Source: Jannaschia sp. S6380
GTDB taxonomy: Bacteria > Pseudomonadota > Alphaproteobacteria > Rhodobacterales > Rhodobacteraceae
Direction: 5' to 3'
Assembly: GCF_023015695.1 (NCBI RefSeq)
Contig: NZ_JALKAS010000001.1
Span: forward strand, 1,984,001-2,048,000
Length of the DNA stretch: 64,000 nt
The notes under the pieces are model-generated. The model worked only from the letters and a program-made list of their open reading frames with translations, had not been told where the DNA came from and searched no databases. How positions within the stretch are numbered: the stretch's first letter is position 1; every line of letters begins with the position of its first letter. A program made the position numbers and the translations under genes. Below, piece by piece: positions 34,527 through 42,872 of this stretch.

Positions 34527-35321
34527 ATGGAGTTCGAGAAGATCGAGGGGCGCGGCATCGTCGTCCTGGGCTGTGGTCGCATGGGTTCGGCGCTGCTATC
34601 CGGCTGGCTGGATCGCGGGTTGTCACACGCCGCCGTCACCGTGATCGACCCGGTGCCGTCCGACTGGCTGCGCGGCACCGGCGTCCATGTGAACGCCGAC
34701 CTGCCCGAGGCGCCGGCGATCGCGCTGATCGCGGTCAAGCCGCAGATGATGGGCGAGGCCCTGCCCGCCTTGCGCGCCCTGTCGGACACGCTTTTCGTTT
34801 CGGTCGCGGCGGGCACGCCGATCGCCGCGTTCCAGGCCGCCTTCGGCGACGATGCCCGGATCGTTCGGGCCATGCCGAACACGCCCGCCGCCATCGGGCG
34901 CGGCATCACGGCAATCGTCGGCAACGACGCCGCCACGCCGGACGACATGGACTTGGCCGAGACCCTGCTGTCGGCCGTGGGCGAGGTCGTGCACCTGCCA
35001 GGCGAGGATCAGATGGACGCGGTGACGGGTCTGTCCGGCTCCGGCCCCGCCTATGTGTTCCACATGATCGAGGCCATGACCGACGCGGGGGTATCCCAGG
35101 GCCTGCCCCACGACCTGGCGCTGCGTCTGGCCCGCGCCACCGTCGCCGGGTCCGGCGCGCTGGCCATGACCGGCGAGACGCCGGAGCAGCTCCGCATCAA
35201 CGTGACCTCGCCGAACGGCACGACGCAGGCCGGGCTGGAGGTGCTGATGGCCGAATTGCCCGATCTGATGGCGCGCACCGTCGCCGCCGCCGCCGACCGT
35301 TCGCGCGCGTTGCGGACATGA
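34527..35321 (+). CDS. proC: Pyrroline-5-carboxylate reductase
   Basis: ProC (264 aa) makes the last step of proline synthesis, reducing pyrroline-5-carboxylate with NADPH. It has the Rossmann start IVVLGCGRMGSALLSGWLDRG, the VRAMPNTPAAIG loop, and the signature GLSGSGPAYVFHMIEAMTDAGV. A good ribosome site (AGGAGGG) precedes the ATG. It heads four overlapping genes, proC-csaA-gyaR-ogt. Confidence 0.96.
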   Translation: MEFEKIEGRGIVVLGCGRMGSALLSGWLDRGLSHAAVTVIDPVPSDWLRGTGVHVNADLPEAPAIALIAVKPQMMGEALPALRALSDTLFVSVAAGTPIAAFQAAFGDDARIVRAMPNTPAAIGRGITAIVGNDAATPDDMDLAETLLSAVGEVVHLPGEDQMDAVTGLSGSGPAYVFHMIEAMTDAGVSQGLPHDLALRLARATVAGSGALAMTGETPEQLRINVTSPNGTTQAGLEVLMAELPDLMARTVAAAADRSRALRT

Positions 35322-35650
35322 CCCTCTCATTCGATGATTTCGGCAAGGTCGACATCCGCGTCGGCACCGTCACCCGGACCGAACCCTTCCCCGAGGCGCG
35401 CAAGCCGGCGATCAAGATGTGGATCGATTTCGGGGCCCTGGGCGAGCGCAAATCCTCGGCCCAGGTCACCGCGCATTACGAGATCGGGGCGCTGGTCGGA
35501 CGTCAGGTCGTGGCCGTCGTGAACTTCGCACCCCGCCAGATCGGGCCCTTCATGTCGGAGGTGCTGGTCCTGGGCCTGCCCGACGACGACGGCGAGGTGG
35601 TGCTGCTGGCCCCCGACCAACCCGTCCCGAACGGGGGGCGGCTGCATTGA
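35318..35650 (+). CDS. csaA: tRNA-binding domain protein, CsaA-like
   Basis: This 110-residue protein is a stand-alone tRNA-binding (OB-fold) domain of the CsaA type, which acts as a homodimeric export chaperone in Bacillus. The start LSFDDFGKVDIRVGTVTRTEPFPEA and the end RQIGPFMSEVLVLGLPDDDG fit well. Its ATG overlaps the proC stop (ATGA), and its stop overlaps the TTG start of the next gene (TTGA). Confidence 0.92.
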   Translation: MTLSFDDFGKVDIRVGTVTRTEPFPEARKPAIKMWIDFGALGERKSSAQVTAHYEIGALVGRQVVAVVNFAPRQIGPFMSEVLVLGLPDDDGEVVLLAPDQPVPNGGRLH

Positions 35651-36588
35651 AACTCCTGATCTCGCGCGCCCTGCCCGACAGCGTCATGGATGCCGCCCGC
35701 GCCCGCTTCGACGTCACTTGCCGCGATACGACACAGCCGATGGATCTCCACGAGTGCCGGGCCGCTCTGGCGGACTCCGACGTGATCCTGCCGACGCTGG
35801 GCGACGCGTTCGGCGCCGACGCGTTCGGCGGCGCGATCCGGGCGAAGGGGCTCGCGAATTTCGGGGTTGGCTACAACCATATCGACGTGGATGCGGCGCG
35901 GGCCGCCGGCCTGGTCGTGACGAACACGCCGGGCGCGGTCACCGACGCGACGGCCGACACGGCGATGACCCTGATCCTGATGGCCGCGCGCCGCGCCGGC
36001 GAGGGGGAGCGGATGGTCCGCGCGGGGAAGTGGACGGGATGGCATCCGGTGCAGATGCTGGGCCTGCATGTCACCGGCAAGACCATCGGCATCGTCGGCA
36101 TGGGCCGGATCGGCCAGGCCATCGCGCGCCGCTGCGCCGCCGGGTTCGGGATGGACGTCGTGTTCTGGAACCGCTCGCCCAAGGCGGTCGACGGAGCGCG
36201 GCAGATGGATAGCTTGGTGGAGTTGTGCGCCGCGGCCGATATCGTGGTCATGGCCGTCGCGGCCACACCCCAGACGCGGCATCTGATGAGCGCCGACACG
36301 CTGGCCGCGATGCGCCCCCATGCGATCCTGGTGAATATCGCCCGCGGCGACGTCGTGGACGAGGGGGCGCTGATCGACGCGCTGACGGCCGGGCGCATCG
36401 GCGGGGCCGGCCTCGACGTCTACGAACACGAACCGCATGTGCCGGATGCATTGCGCGCGTTGGAAACCGTCGTGCTGCTGCCCCATCTGGGCACCGCCGC
36501 GCTGGAGGTACGGGAGGACATGGGATCCATGGCCCTCGACAACGCAATCGCCATCGCCGAGGGGCGCGAACCACCAAACCCGGTATGA
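35647..36588 (+). CDS. D-2-hydroxyacid dehydrogenase (glycerate/hydroxypyruvate type)
   Basis: This 313-residue D-isomer-specific 2-hydroxyacid dehydrogenase has the NAD motif GIVGMGRIGQAIARR, the substrate Arg in ILVNIARGDVVDE, Glu in DVYEHEPHVP and the catalytic His in LLPHLGTA. It groups by eye with GyaR-like glyoxylate/hydroxypyruvate reductases. The start is a TTG at 35647 (MKLLISRALPDSV) overlapping the csaA stop; this gives the expected family N-terminus, whereas the open frame upstream is antisense-like. The next gene, ogt, overlaps its stop (ATGA). Confidence 0.9.
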   Translation: MKLLISRALPDSVMDAARARFDVTCRDTTQPMDLHECRAALADSDVILPTLGDAFGADAFGGAIRAKGLANFGVGYNHIDVDAARAAGLVVTNTPGAVTDATADTAMTLILMAARRAGEGERMVRAGKWTGWHPVQMLGLHVTGKTIGIVGMGRIGQAIARRCAAGFGMDVVFWNRSPKAVDGARQMDSLVELCAAADIVVMAVAATPQTRHLMSADTLAAMRPHAILVNIARGDVVDEGALIDALTAGRIGGAGLDVYEHEPHVPDALRALETVVLLPHLGTAALEVREDMGSMALDNAIAIAEGREPPNPV

Positions 36589-37073
36589 TCCGCACAGCGC
36601 GGCTGGAGACGGTCTACGGCCCGGTATGGGTGGCAGGGGCGGATGACGCGCTCGCCCAACTGCGCCTGCCGGGGAACGCCCCCGATCCGGACTGGACCGA
36701 CGATCCCGACGCCTTTCCCGAGGCACGCCGCCAACTCGGCGCTTATTTTGACCGGAAGCTGACGACGTTCGATCTGGATCTCGCACCCGAAGGCACGGAC
36801 TTCCAGCGCCGCGTCTGGGCCGCGCTGCGGGACATCCCCTTCGGCCAAACGGCGAGCTATGCCGACATCGCCCGGACCGTCGGCCGGCCCGGCGGCACGC
36901 AGGCCGTGGGCCAGGCCAACGGGCGCAACCCGCTGCCGGTCGTGATCCCGTGCCATCGGGTGATCGGCGCGGACGGATCGCTCGGCGGGTTCAGTGGTGG
37001 GACGGAGATGAAGCGCATCCTTCTCGATCTCGAAGGCCTGCGGTTCGAGGACGCACAACCGCGGCTTCTCTGA
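36585..37073 (+). CDS. ogt: Methylated-DNA-protein cysteine methyltransferase
   Basis: This is a 162-residue suicide repair protein that takes methyl groups from O6-methylguanine. The active site is Cys123 in VVIPCHRVIG. The helix-turn-helix DNA contact region is FGQTASYADIARTVGRPGGTQAVGQANGRNP. It lacks the Ada N-terminal domain. It ends a four-gene group coupled by overlaps and converges on gabD with 19 bases between the stop codons. Confidence 0.96.
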   Translation: MIRTARLETVYGPVWVAGADDALAQLRLPGNAPDPDWTDDPDAFPEARRQLGAYFDRKLTTFDLDLAPEGTDFQRRVWAALRDIPFGQTASYADIARTVGRPGGTQAVGQANGRNPLPVVIPCHRVIGADGSLGGFSGGTEMKRILLDLEGLRFEDAQPRLL

Positions 37074-37092
37074 CCCCGTCCCCGTTCGACGC

Positions 37093-38538
37093 TTAGATCC
37101 CGTCGATGCAGACGTATTTCGTCTCCAGGTAGTCCTCCAGACCTTGGCTTCCGCCTTCCTTGCCGAGGCCGCTTTCCTTGACCCCGCCGAACGGGGCCTC
37201 GACGGTGGTAATCAGGCCCGAATTGATCCCGATCATCCCGTATTGCAGCCCCTCGTTCATGCGGAACGCCCGGCTCAGATCGCGCGTGTAGGCATAGCAA
37301 GCAAGGCCGTAGACCGTGGCGTTCGCCATCTCGATCGCCTGCTCCTCGGTCTCGAACCCGAAGACCGGGGCGAGGGGGCCGAAGATCTCCTCGGTGGCGA
37401 ACTTCATGGCCTGAGTCGCGCCGGTCACCACCGTCGGCTCGAAGAAGGTGCCGCCCTTTTCGTGCCGCGCGCCGCCGGTGACGATCTCGGCGCCCTTCTC
37501 GCGCGCGTCGGCCACGAATTCCTCGACCTTCTCGACGGCGTCCGCGTCGATCATCGGTCCCTGCTCGACGCCGTCCTCGCGACCGTCACCGACCTTCATG
37601 GCGCGTGTCTTCGCCACCAGCTTCTCGACGAAGGCGTCGTGGATGCCGGCCTGCACGTAGATGCGATTGGCGCAGACGCAGGTCTGCCCGGCATTGCGGA
37701 ATTTCGACACCATCGCGCCCTCGACCGCCGCGTCGATATCGGCGTCGTCGAACACGATGAACGGCGCGTTGCCGCCCAGCTCCATCGAGACCTTCTTCAC
37801 CGTATCCGCCGATTGCCGGATCAGCTCCTTGCCGACCTCGGTCGAGCCGGTGAATGTGATCTTGCGGACGCGCGCATCCGCCATCATCGCGCCCGCGATC
37901 TCGCGCGCGGACCCCGTCACGACGTTCACGACGCCCGCAGGATAGCCGACCTCCTCGGCCAGCGCGCCCCAGGCGAGACCGCTATAGGGTGTGGCCGTCG
38001 CGGGCTTGGCGACCACGGTGCAGCCCACCGCCAGGGCGGGCGCGATCTTGCGGGCCAGCATGCTGCTGGGGAAGTTCCAAGGCGTGATCATGCCGACCAC
38101 ACCGATGGCGTGCTTCGTCACCAGGATGCGGCGTCCGTTCACGCCGGCGGGCACGATCTCGCCCTTGGCGCGGCGCGCCTCCTCGGCGAACCAGCGGACG
38201 TATTGCGCGCCGATGGCAATCTCGCCCTTGGCCTCGGCCAGCGGCTTGCCCATCTCAACGGTCAGCAGCTCGGCCAGGTCCGCCTGATTGTCCATCAGGG
38301 CGTCGTGCAGCTTCCATAGCAGCGCGCACCGCTCCATCAGCGTCATGTCGCGGAAGGCGGGAAACGCATCGGCGGCCGCGGCGACGGCCCGCTCGGTCTC
38401 GGCCCGGCCGGCCTTCGGAACCGTGCCGATCACCGATCCGTCCACCGGGTTCGTCACGTCGATGGTCGCCCCGCCATCGGCGCCGACCCATTCGCCGCCG
38501 ATCAGGTCCGCCTCTTTCATCCAGTCCCGGAATGCCAT
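37093..38538 (-). CDS. gabD: GabD-type aldehyde dehydrogenase
   Basis: This 481-residue NAD(P)-dependent aldehyde dehydrogenase is of the succinate-semialdehyde type. The catalytic glutamate is in MELGGNAPFIVFDD, the catalytic cysteine in GQTCVCANR, and ITPWNFPSSMLARKIAPAL has the Arg that binds the distal anionic group in SSADH. It is the last gene of an operon with sugar isomerase, kinase and aldolase genes. GabD-like enzymes also oxidise sulfolactaldehyde in sulfoglycolysis, where a sulfonate replaces the carboxylate. The context leaves both options open. Confidence 0.9.
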   Translation of the reverse strand: MAFRDWMKEADLIGGEWVGADGGATIDVTNPVDGSVIGTVPKAGRAETERAVAAAADAFPAFRDMTLMERCALLWKLHDALMDNQADLAELLTVEMGKPLAEAKGEIAIGAQYVRWFAEEARRAKGEIVPAGVNGRRILVTKHAIGVVGMITPWNFPSSMLARKIAPALAVGCTVVAKPATATPYSGLAWGALAEEVGYPAGVVNVVTGSAREIAGAMMADARVRKITFTGSTEVGKELIRQSADTVKKVSMELGGNAPFIVFDDADIDAAVEGAMVSKFRNAGQTCVCANRIYVQAGIHDAFVEKLVAKTRAMKVGDGREDGVEQGPMIDADAVEKVEEFVADAREKGAEIVTGGARHEKGGTFFEPTVVTGATQAMKFATEEIFGPLAPVFGFETEEQAIEMANATVYGLACYAYTRDLSRAFRMNEGLQYGMIGINSGLITTVEAPFGGVKESGLGKEGGSQGLEDYLETKYVCIDGI

Positions 38539-38541
38539 CGT

Positions 38542-39492
38542 CTATCCTCGCGTGAAGGTGAATGTGGTCGTCTGTTCATAGGTCTCGCCCGGGCGAAGCG
38601 TCGCGTCGGGAAATCCGTCCTGGTTCGGCGCGTCCGGCCAGACCTGCGGCTCCAGCGCCGTGCCGGCATGGGCGCGATAGGTCCGCCCGTCGATGCCCGG
38701 CACCGGCGTCGCGAGCAGCGCGCCGTTATAGACCTGCAGGCCCGGTTCGGTCGTGGCAAGCGTCATCGACAGGTCGCCCGCCCGCAGGGTCGCGACCGGC
38801 CGCAGGGGCACGCGCGCATCCGACAGGCAGAGGTTGTGATCCAAGAGCCCGTCGCCCGGCAACGCGCGTCCCGCGCGAAAGTCAAACCGCGTGCCGTCGA
38901 CCGGGGCCACGCCCGTGGGGATCAGGTCGTCATCCACCGGCACGTAGCGGTCGGCCGCGACGGTCAGGATGTGATCCGAGATGTCGGACGCCCCCGACAG
39001 GTTCCAGTAGGTATGATGCGCCAGGTTGCAGATCGTGGTCGCCCGCGTCGTCGCGCGGTAAGCCGCGCGCAGGGTCGCGTCCGGCGCGCAGGTGAACAGC
39101 GCCTCGATCCGCATGGCGCCGGGAAACCCCATCTCGCCATCGGCGAGCGAGAGGCCGAAGCGGATCGCGCGGGCGTCATGATCCAGCACCTCCCACACGC
39201 GCTTGCCGGTCCCCGCCGCGCCGCCATGCAGCGTGTGCCTGTCGCGGAAGTTCGGATCGGTGCGATGCTCCACCCCATCGAGCGCAAAGCGGGCATCGCC
39301 GATGCGGTTGGCGAAGCGCCCCGCCGTCGCACCCATGTAGTTCGAATGCTCCGGGTAGTGATCGAGGTCCGCCAGCCCCAGCACCAGCGGATGATCCACC
39401 CCGTCCAGACGCAGGTCATGCAGGATCGCGCCCATGTCGGTGAAGCGCGCGGTCAGGCCGTGGCCGGATATGGCGAAGCTCGGGCGGCTCAT
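38542..39492 (-). CDS. Aldose 1-epimerase family protein
   Basis: This 316-residue mutarotase interconverts alpha and beta anomers. NYMGATAGRFANRI, HTLHGGAAGTGKRVW, the histidine in CNLAHHTYWNLSG and the catalytic glutamate region TALEPQVWPDAPNQDGFP are conserved. Its ATG overlaps the stop of the hydroxyacid dehydrogenase gene (ATGA). gabD starts 3 bases after its stop codon. A mutarotase in a sugar catabolic operon suggests a free aldose enters the pathway before isomerisation. YihR has the matching role in E. coli sulfoglycolysis. Confidence 0.9.
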   Translation of the reverse strand: MSRPSFAISGHGLTARFTDMGAILHDLRLDGVDHPLVLGLADLDHYPEHSNYMGATAGRFANRIGDARFALDGVEHRTDPNFRDRHTLHGGAAGTGKRVWEVLDHDARAIRFGLSLADGEMGFPGAMRIEALFTCAPDATLRAAYRATTRATTICNLAHHTYWNLSGASDISDHILTVAADRYVPVDDDLIPTGVAPVDGTRFDFRAGRALPGDGLLDHNLCLSDARVPLRPVATLRAGDLSMTLATTEPGLQVYNGALLATPVPGIDGRTYRAHAGTALEPQVWPDAPNQDGFPDATLRPGETYEQTTTFTFTRG

Positions 39493-40391
39493 CCCAGGCC
39501 CAGATGCGCGGCCACCCGGCGGGCCGTCATCTCGGAGACGCGGGCGTTCGCCTCGGCGGTCACTCCGCCGATATGCGGCGTCAGGATCAGGTTCGGCACG
39601 CCCGCGAACGGGTTGTCCGCGCCCAGCGGCTCCGCCCCGAACGTATCCAGCGCCGCGCCGCCGAGATGGCCGGCGCGCAAGGCGTCGCAAAGCGCCGCCT
39701 CGTCCACCACGCCGCCGCGCGCCGCGTTGATCAGGATCGCGCCGGGCTTCATCGCGGCGAGGACGCGCGCGTCGATCATGCCGCGCGTCTCGTCCGTCAG
39801 CGGCACGTGCAGCGTGACGACGTCGGATTGGGTCAGGACCTCCTCCTCCGTGCCCTCCATCGCGCCGGGAAAGTCGTCGGCATAAGGATCGGAGGCGAGG
39901 CAGGACATCCCCATCGCCGCGCCCAGCTTCGCCGTCGCGCGCGCGATCTCGCCATAGCCGACGAGGCCAAGGGTCTTGCCCGCGATCTCCCGCCCCTGCC
40001 CGGCCTTCGCCCGTGGCCAGTCGCCCGCCTCCATCCCGGCGCGCATGTCATAGGCCCCGCGTAGAAGCATCGCCGCCGTCGTGATGACGTATTCCGCGAC
40101 CGACAACGTGTTGGCCCCGGTCGCCGGGAACACCGCGATGTCATGCGCGGCGCAGCCATCCATGTCGATATTGTCGAGGCCCACGCCCAGCCGCCCGACG
40201 CAGGAGAACCCGGCATAGAGCAGGTCGCCGCGCACCTGCGTCCGGTTGCGCACGATCAGGGCCTGCGCGTCCTTGGCCAGCGCCCCCAGATCTTCGGGCC
40301 GATCCGGCAGGTCGGGCTCGTAGGTGACATCCGCCCGCGCGCGGAGCCAGTCGACCCAGGCCTCGTCCATGAATTCGGTGATCAGGATCAT
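39489..40391 (-). CDS. NAD-dependent 2-hydroxyacid dehydrogenase
   Basis: This 300-residue enzyme has the D-2-hydroxyacid dehydrogenase fold: NAD site LGLVGYGEIARATAKLG, Arg in LINAARGGVVDE, Glu in LDTFGAEPLG and His in LTPHIGGVT. The N-terminus ILITEFMDEAWVDWLRARADVTYEPDL, with IVRNRTQV, recalls (S)-sulfolactate dehydrogenase SlcC; this is an impression from memory. The ATG at 40391 has AAAGG six bases upstream; an ATG at 40397 is an alternative. Beside a sulfoglycolysis-like set, a lactate- or sulfolactate-type substrate is plausible. Confidence 0.85.
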   Translation of the reverse strand: MILITEFMDEAWVDWLRARADVTYEPDLPDRPEDLGALAKDAQALIVRNRTQVRGDLLYAGFSCVGRLGVGLDNIDMDGCAAHDIAVFPATGANTLSVAEYVITTAAMLLRGAYDMRAGMEAGDWPRAKAGQGREIAGKTLGLVGYGEIARATAKLGAAMGMSCLASDPYADDFPGAMEGTEEEVLTQSDVVTLHVPLTDETRGMIDARVLAAMKPGAILINAARGGVVDEAALCDALRAGHLGGAALDTFGAEPLGADNPFAGVPNLILTPHIGGVTAEANARVSEMTARRVAAHLGLG

Positions 40392-40401
40392 TCGCATCCT
40401 T

Positions 40402-40457
40402 TCCCGGGGGCGCTGCCCCCGCCTTCGGCTCCCCCGAGGTATTTTCTGCAAGATGAG
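40402..40457. repeat. Rhodobacteral intergenic repeat with hairpin
   Basis: A perfect 7-bp stem (CGGGGGC 40405-40411, GCCCCCG 40415-40421) is followed by GCTTCGGCTCCCCCGAGG-like sequence and TATTTTCTGCAAGATGAGG. I recognise the last part as the short intergenic element (GAGGTATTTT...AAGATGAAG) that recurs in many Rhodobacteraceae genomes. It fills the only sizeable gap of this operon. It may end part of the transcripts before the last three genes. Confidence 0.5.
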
Positions 40458-40458
40458 G

Positions 40459-41550
40459 TCATGCGCCGCGCCCGCGCAGGTCGATGGCCTGACCGGCGCG
40501 GGCGCTTTCCTCCGCCGCCTCGCCCACCATCACGGACCAGTAGCCGTCTTGCAGCGTGACCTCCGGTTCGCCCCGTCCGGTCCGCACGAGATTGAGGAAC
40601 CGTTCGTGCTGATAGTAGGTCGAGCCGTGATGGTCGCCCGCGATCAGGAGTTCGGGCGGCGTGTGGATCGTCTCGCGTACCTCCTCCTTGAGGGCGCGGA
40701 CGGATGTCACGAACTGCGCCTCGTGCGGGCGACCGTCGGGCGCGAAACGGGCGGGGCCGGGGATGAACGCCTCGCAGCGCGCGTTCGGGCCGGTGACGGC
40801 GATGCTCTCCTGCCAATGCGAGCCCTCGGCGAACATGCACAGGTCGAGCATCCCGCGCGTGCCGTTCGCGAAATCCACCACGACGAAGGCGTTGTCGACG
40901 ATGTCCGGCACACCCCCGGCATAGCGTTCGTCCCGGTGGTTCACGTCGACCCCGGCCGACGCGTAGACCCGGACCGGATCCGATTTCAGCATCAGCCGCA
41001 TCAGGTCCCAGAAGTGGCAGCATTTCTCGACCAGAGTGCCGCCCGTCCGGGCGTTGAAGCGGTTCCAGTCGTCGACCTTCTGGAGAAACGGAAAGCGGTG
41101 TTCGCGGATCGACACCATGCGGGGGGCGCCCACGGCCCCCTGATCCAGCGCCTGCAGCAGGCGTTGGACGGGCGGCATGTAGCGGTACTCCATCGCCACC
41201 CAGATCGGCGCCATCCGTCCCTTGGCCATGCTCAACAGGTCGCGGCAATCGGCGGTGGTGGTCGCCAGCGGCTTTTCCACCAGGATCGGCTTGTCGGTCG
41301 CCATCAGCCGCTGCAACAGCCCCGCGTGCAGGTCGTTGGGCGCCGCGATCAGGTAGGCGTCGCAGGTGCCGGCGGCGATCATCGCCTCGGGGTCGTCGAA
41401 CCCCTCGGCGCCGGCGGCCTGCATGGACAGGGCACGCATCGCGGGGTCGGGGTCGGCCACGGCGGCGACGCAGACCCCGTCCAGCAGGGCGATGTTGCGG
41501 ATATGCTCCTGCCCCATCATGCCCGCGCCGATCAGGCCGTAGCGGATCAT
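40459..41550 (-). CDS. Gfo/Idh/MocA family oxidoreductase
   Basis: This 363-residue NAD-binding protein has the N-terminal Rossmann start RYGLIGAGMMGQEHIRNIAL, the EKP motif in PILVEKPLATTTAD, and a C-terminal substrate domain with GGTLVEKCCHFWDLMRLML. The family oxidises sugars such as inositol or acts by transient oxidation. One branch (GH188, as I recall) comprises NAD-dependent sulfoquinovosidases, which is notable here. Its ATG overlaps the stop of the isomerase-like gene (ATGA). The true substrate is unknown. Confidence 0.88.
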   Translation of the reverse strand: MIRYGLIGAGMMGQEHIRNIALLDGVCVAAVADPDPAMRALSMQAAGAEGFDDPEAMIAAGTCDAYLIAAPNDLHAGLLQRLMATDKPILVEKPLATTTADCRDLLSMAKGRMAPIWVAMEYRYMPPVQRLLQALDQGAVGAPRMVSIREHRFPFLQKVDDWNRFNARTGGTLVEKCCHFWDLMRLMLKSDPVRVYASAGVDVNHRDERYAGGVPDIVDNAFVVVDFANGTRGMLDLCMFAEGSHWQESIAVTGPNARCEAFIPGPARFAPDGRPHEAQFVTSVRALKEEVRETIHTPPELLIAGDHHGSTYYQHERFLNLVRTGRGEPEVTLQDGYWSVMVGEAAEESARAGQAIDLRGRGA

Positions 41551-42872
41551 GCGCCCAGCTCCAGCACCGGAAGGTCCAGCCCCGCCGCGACCCCGCGCAG
41601 CGTATCGGCATGGTCGCCGTAAGCCAGCGCCATGTGATGCTCCAGCCCGCTGGCCATGACGTCGGCGCAAACGGCCGGCGCGCCCCGGTCGAAGCGGATC
41701 ACGCCGCTGGTGCCGGTGAACGCCATCGGCCGGTCCAGCACCTCGCCCGTGGCGACGATCACCTGCGGCCTGCCTTGCGCCTGGCTGAGCCGGAACAGGG
41801 TCACGCGGCCGGCCTTCAGCGGAAACTCCAACAGCAGCGCCTGCTTGCGATTGGTGTGGACCGTCGCATCCGGCGCGCGCGCGGCCATCGAGGCGGGCGC
41901 CTGGCCGCAATGCCAGACCACGCCGGTCTCCTCGTCCATGTCGACCAGATCGGCCAGGAAGACCGGCGCGTCGGCCACGTCCTGCAGGATAGCCTGCGTC
42001 ACCGCGCCATAGACATCCGCCTCGCAGGCGCAGGGGGTCCGCGCCTCGCCCAGCATAGAGACCGGGCCGCAAACCGCGCCGCCGTATTCCGTGAACGTCT
42101 CGGGCCAGCAGCGGATCGCCATCGCGTCGAAGCGATGCTCCTGCCGCAGCGCATCCAGCGCGCCGGCCAGCCGCAGCGATCTGTCCCGCTCGCCCGCGTC
42201 CAGCGCCTCGATCCCGCCGAGGCGGTCGGCCTGCGTGGCGTATGGCGCGACCGCCTCGGCCGGCAAGGCGCGCGCGCGGTCGAACAGGTCGGGCAGCGCC
42301 AGTTCCGTCACCTCGGCCCCGGTCAGGTCACGCAAGGCGCTGCGGTCATAGGCGCAGGTGTCGAAGCCCGCGGGCCGCTCGCCGATCCGCGCGATCCGCA
42401 GGTCGCGGCGGATGGCGACCGGGGCCGCATCGGTCGGCGTGCCGTGTTTCGGGGCGATCTCCGGCCCGGTCAGCAGGGCGTTCAGGTCCACGTCGTCGCC
42501 ATAGGCCCAGACGAACCGGCGCTCGTTCAGGCCGAGCGCATGGGACAGAAGGTTCAGCCCGCAAAAGGCGTTCAGGCGCAGGCGCCCGCCCTCGCGCGGT
42601 TCCGGCACGGCCCAGATCGCGACACGGCCTGCGTGGCCGATGGCGGCCCGGGTCGCAAAGGCGGCGTCCGTGAACGTCACCTGCAGGATCAACAGGACAT
42701 CCGACCCGGCGACCTGCGCCAGCGCCGCATCGTCCGCCTCCATCAGCAGGCGACGTGGGCCGGTGATCTCATGCCCCGACGCGTCCAGTTGCGCCAGCAT
42801 CACGGCCAGCTTCTCCTCGGCATAGGGCACGTCGAAGGTCGGTCGTCCCAGCGGCAGGATCCCGACCCGCAT
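41547..42872 (-). CDS. L-fucose/L-arabinose isomerase-like protein
   Basis: This 441-residue protein resembles the FucI/AraA-like family of metal-dependent ketol isomerases. Likely metal and active-site segments are AIRCWPETFTEYGG, TPCACEADVYGAVTQAIL, VVWHCGQAPASM and SGLEHHMALAYG. The N-terminal half is the Rossmann-like substrate domain (MRVGILPLGRPTFDVPYAEEK). It would convert an aldose to a ketose. It is coupled to the aldolase gene (TGATG) and to the Gfo/Idh gene (ATGA). No signal peptide is present. Confidence 0.82.
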   Translation of the reverse strand: MRVGILPLGRPTFDVPYAEEKLAVMLAQLDASGHEITGPRRLLMEADDAALAQVAGSDVLLILQVTFTDAAFATRAAIGHAGRVAIWAVPEPREGGRLRLNAFCGLNLLSHALGLNERRFVWAYGDDVDLNALLTGPEIAPKHGTPTDAAPVAIRRDLRIARIGERPAGFDTCAYDRSALRDLTGAEVTELALPDLFDRARALPAEAVAPYATQADRLGGIEALDAGERDRSLRLAGALDALRQEHRFDAMAIRCWPETFTEYGGAVCGPVSMLGEARTPCACEADVYGAVTQAILQDVADAPVFLADLVDMDEETGVVWHCGQAPASMAARAPDATVHTNRKQALLLEFPLKAGRVTLFRLSQAQGRPQVIVATGEVLDRPMAFTGTSGVIRFDRGAPAVCADVMASGLEHHMALAYGDHADTLRGVAAGLDLPVLELGA

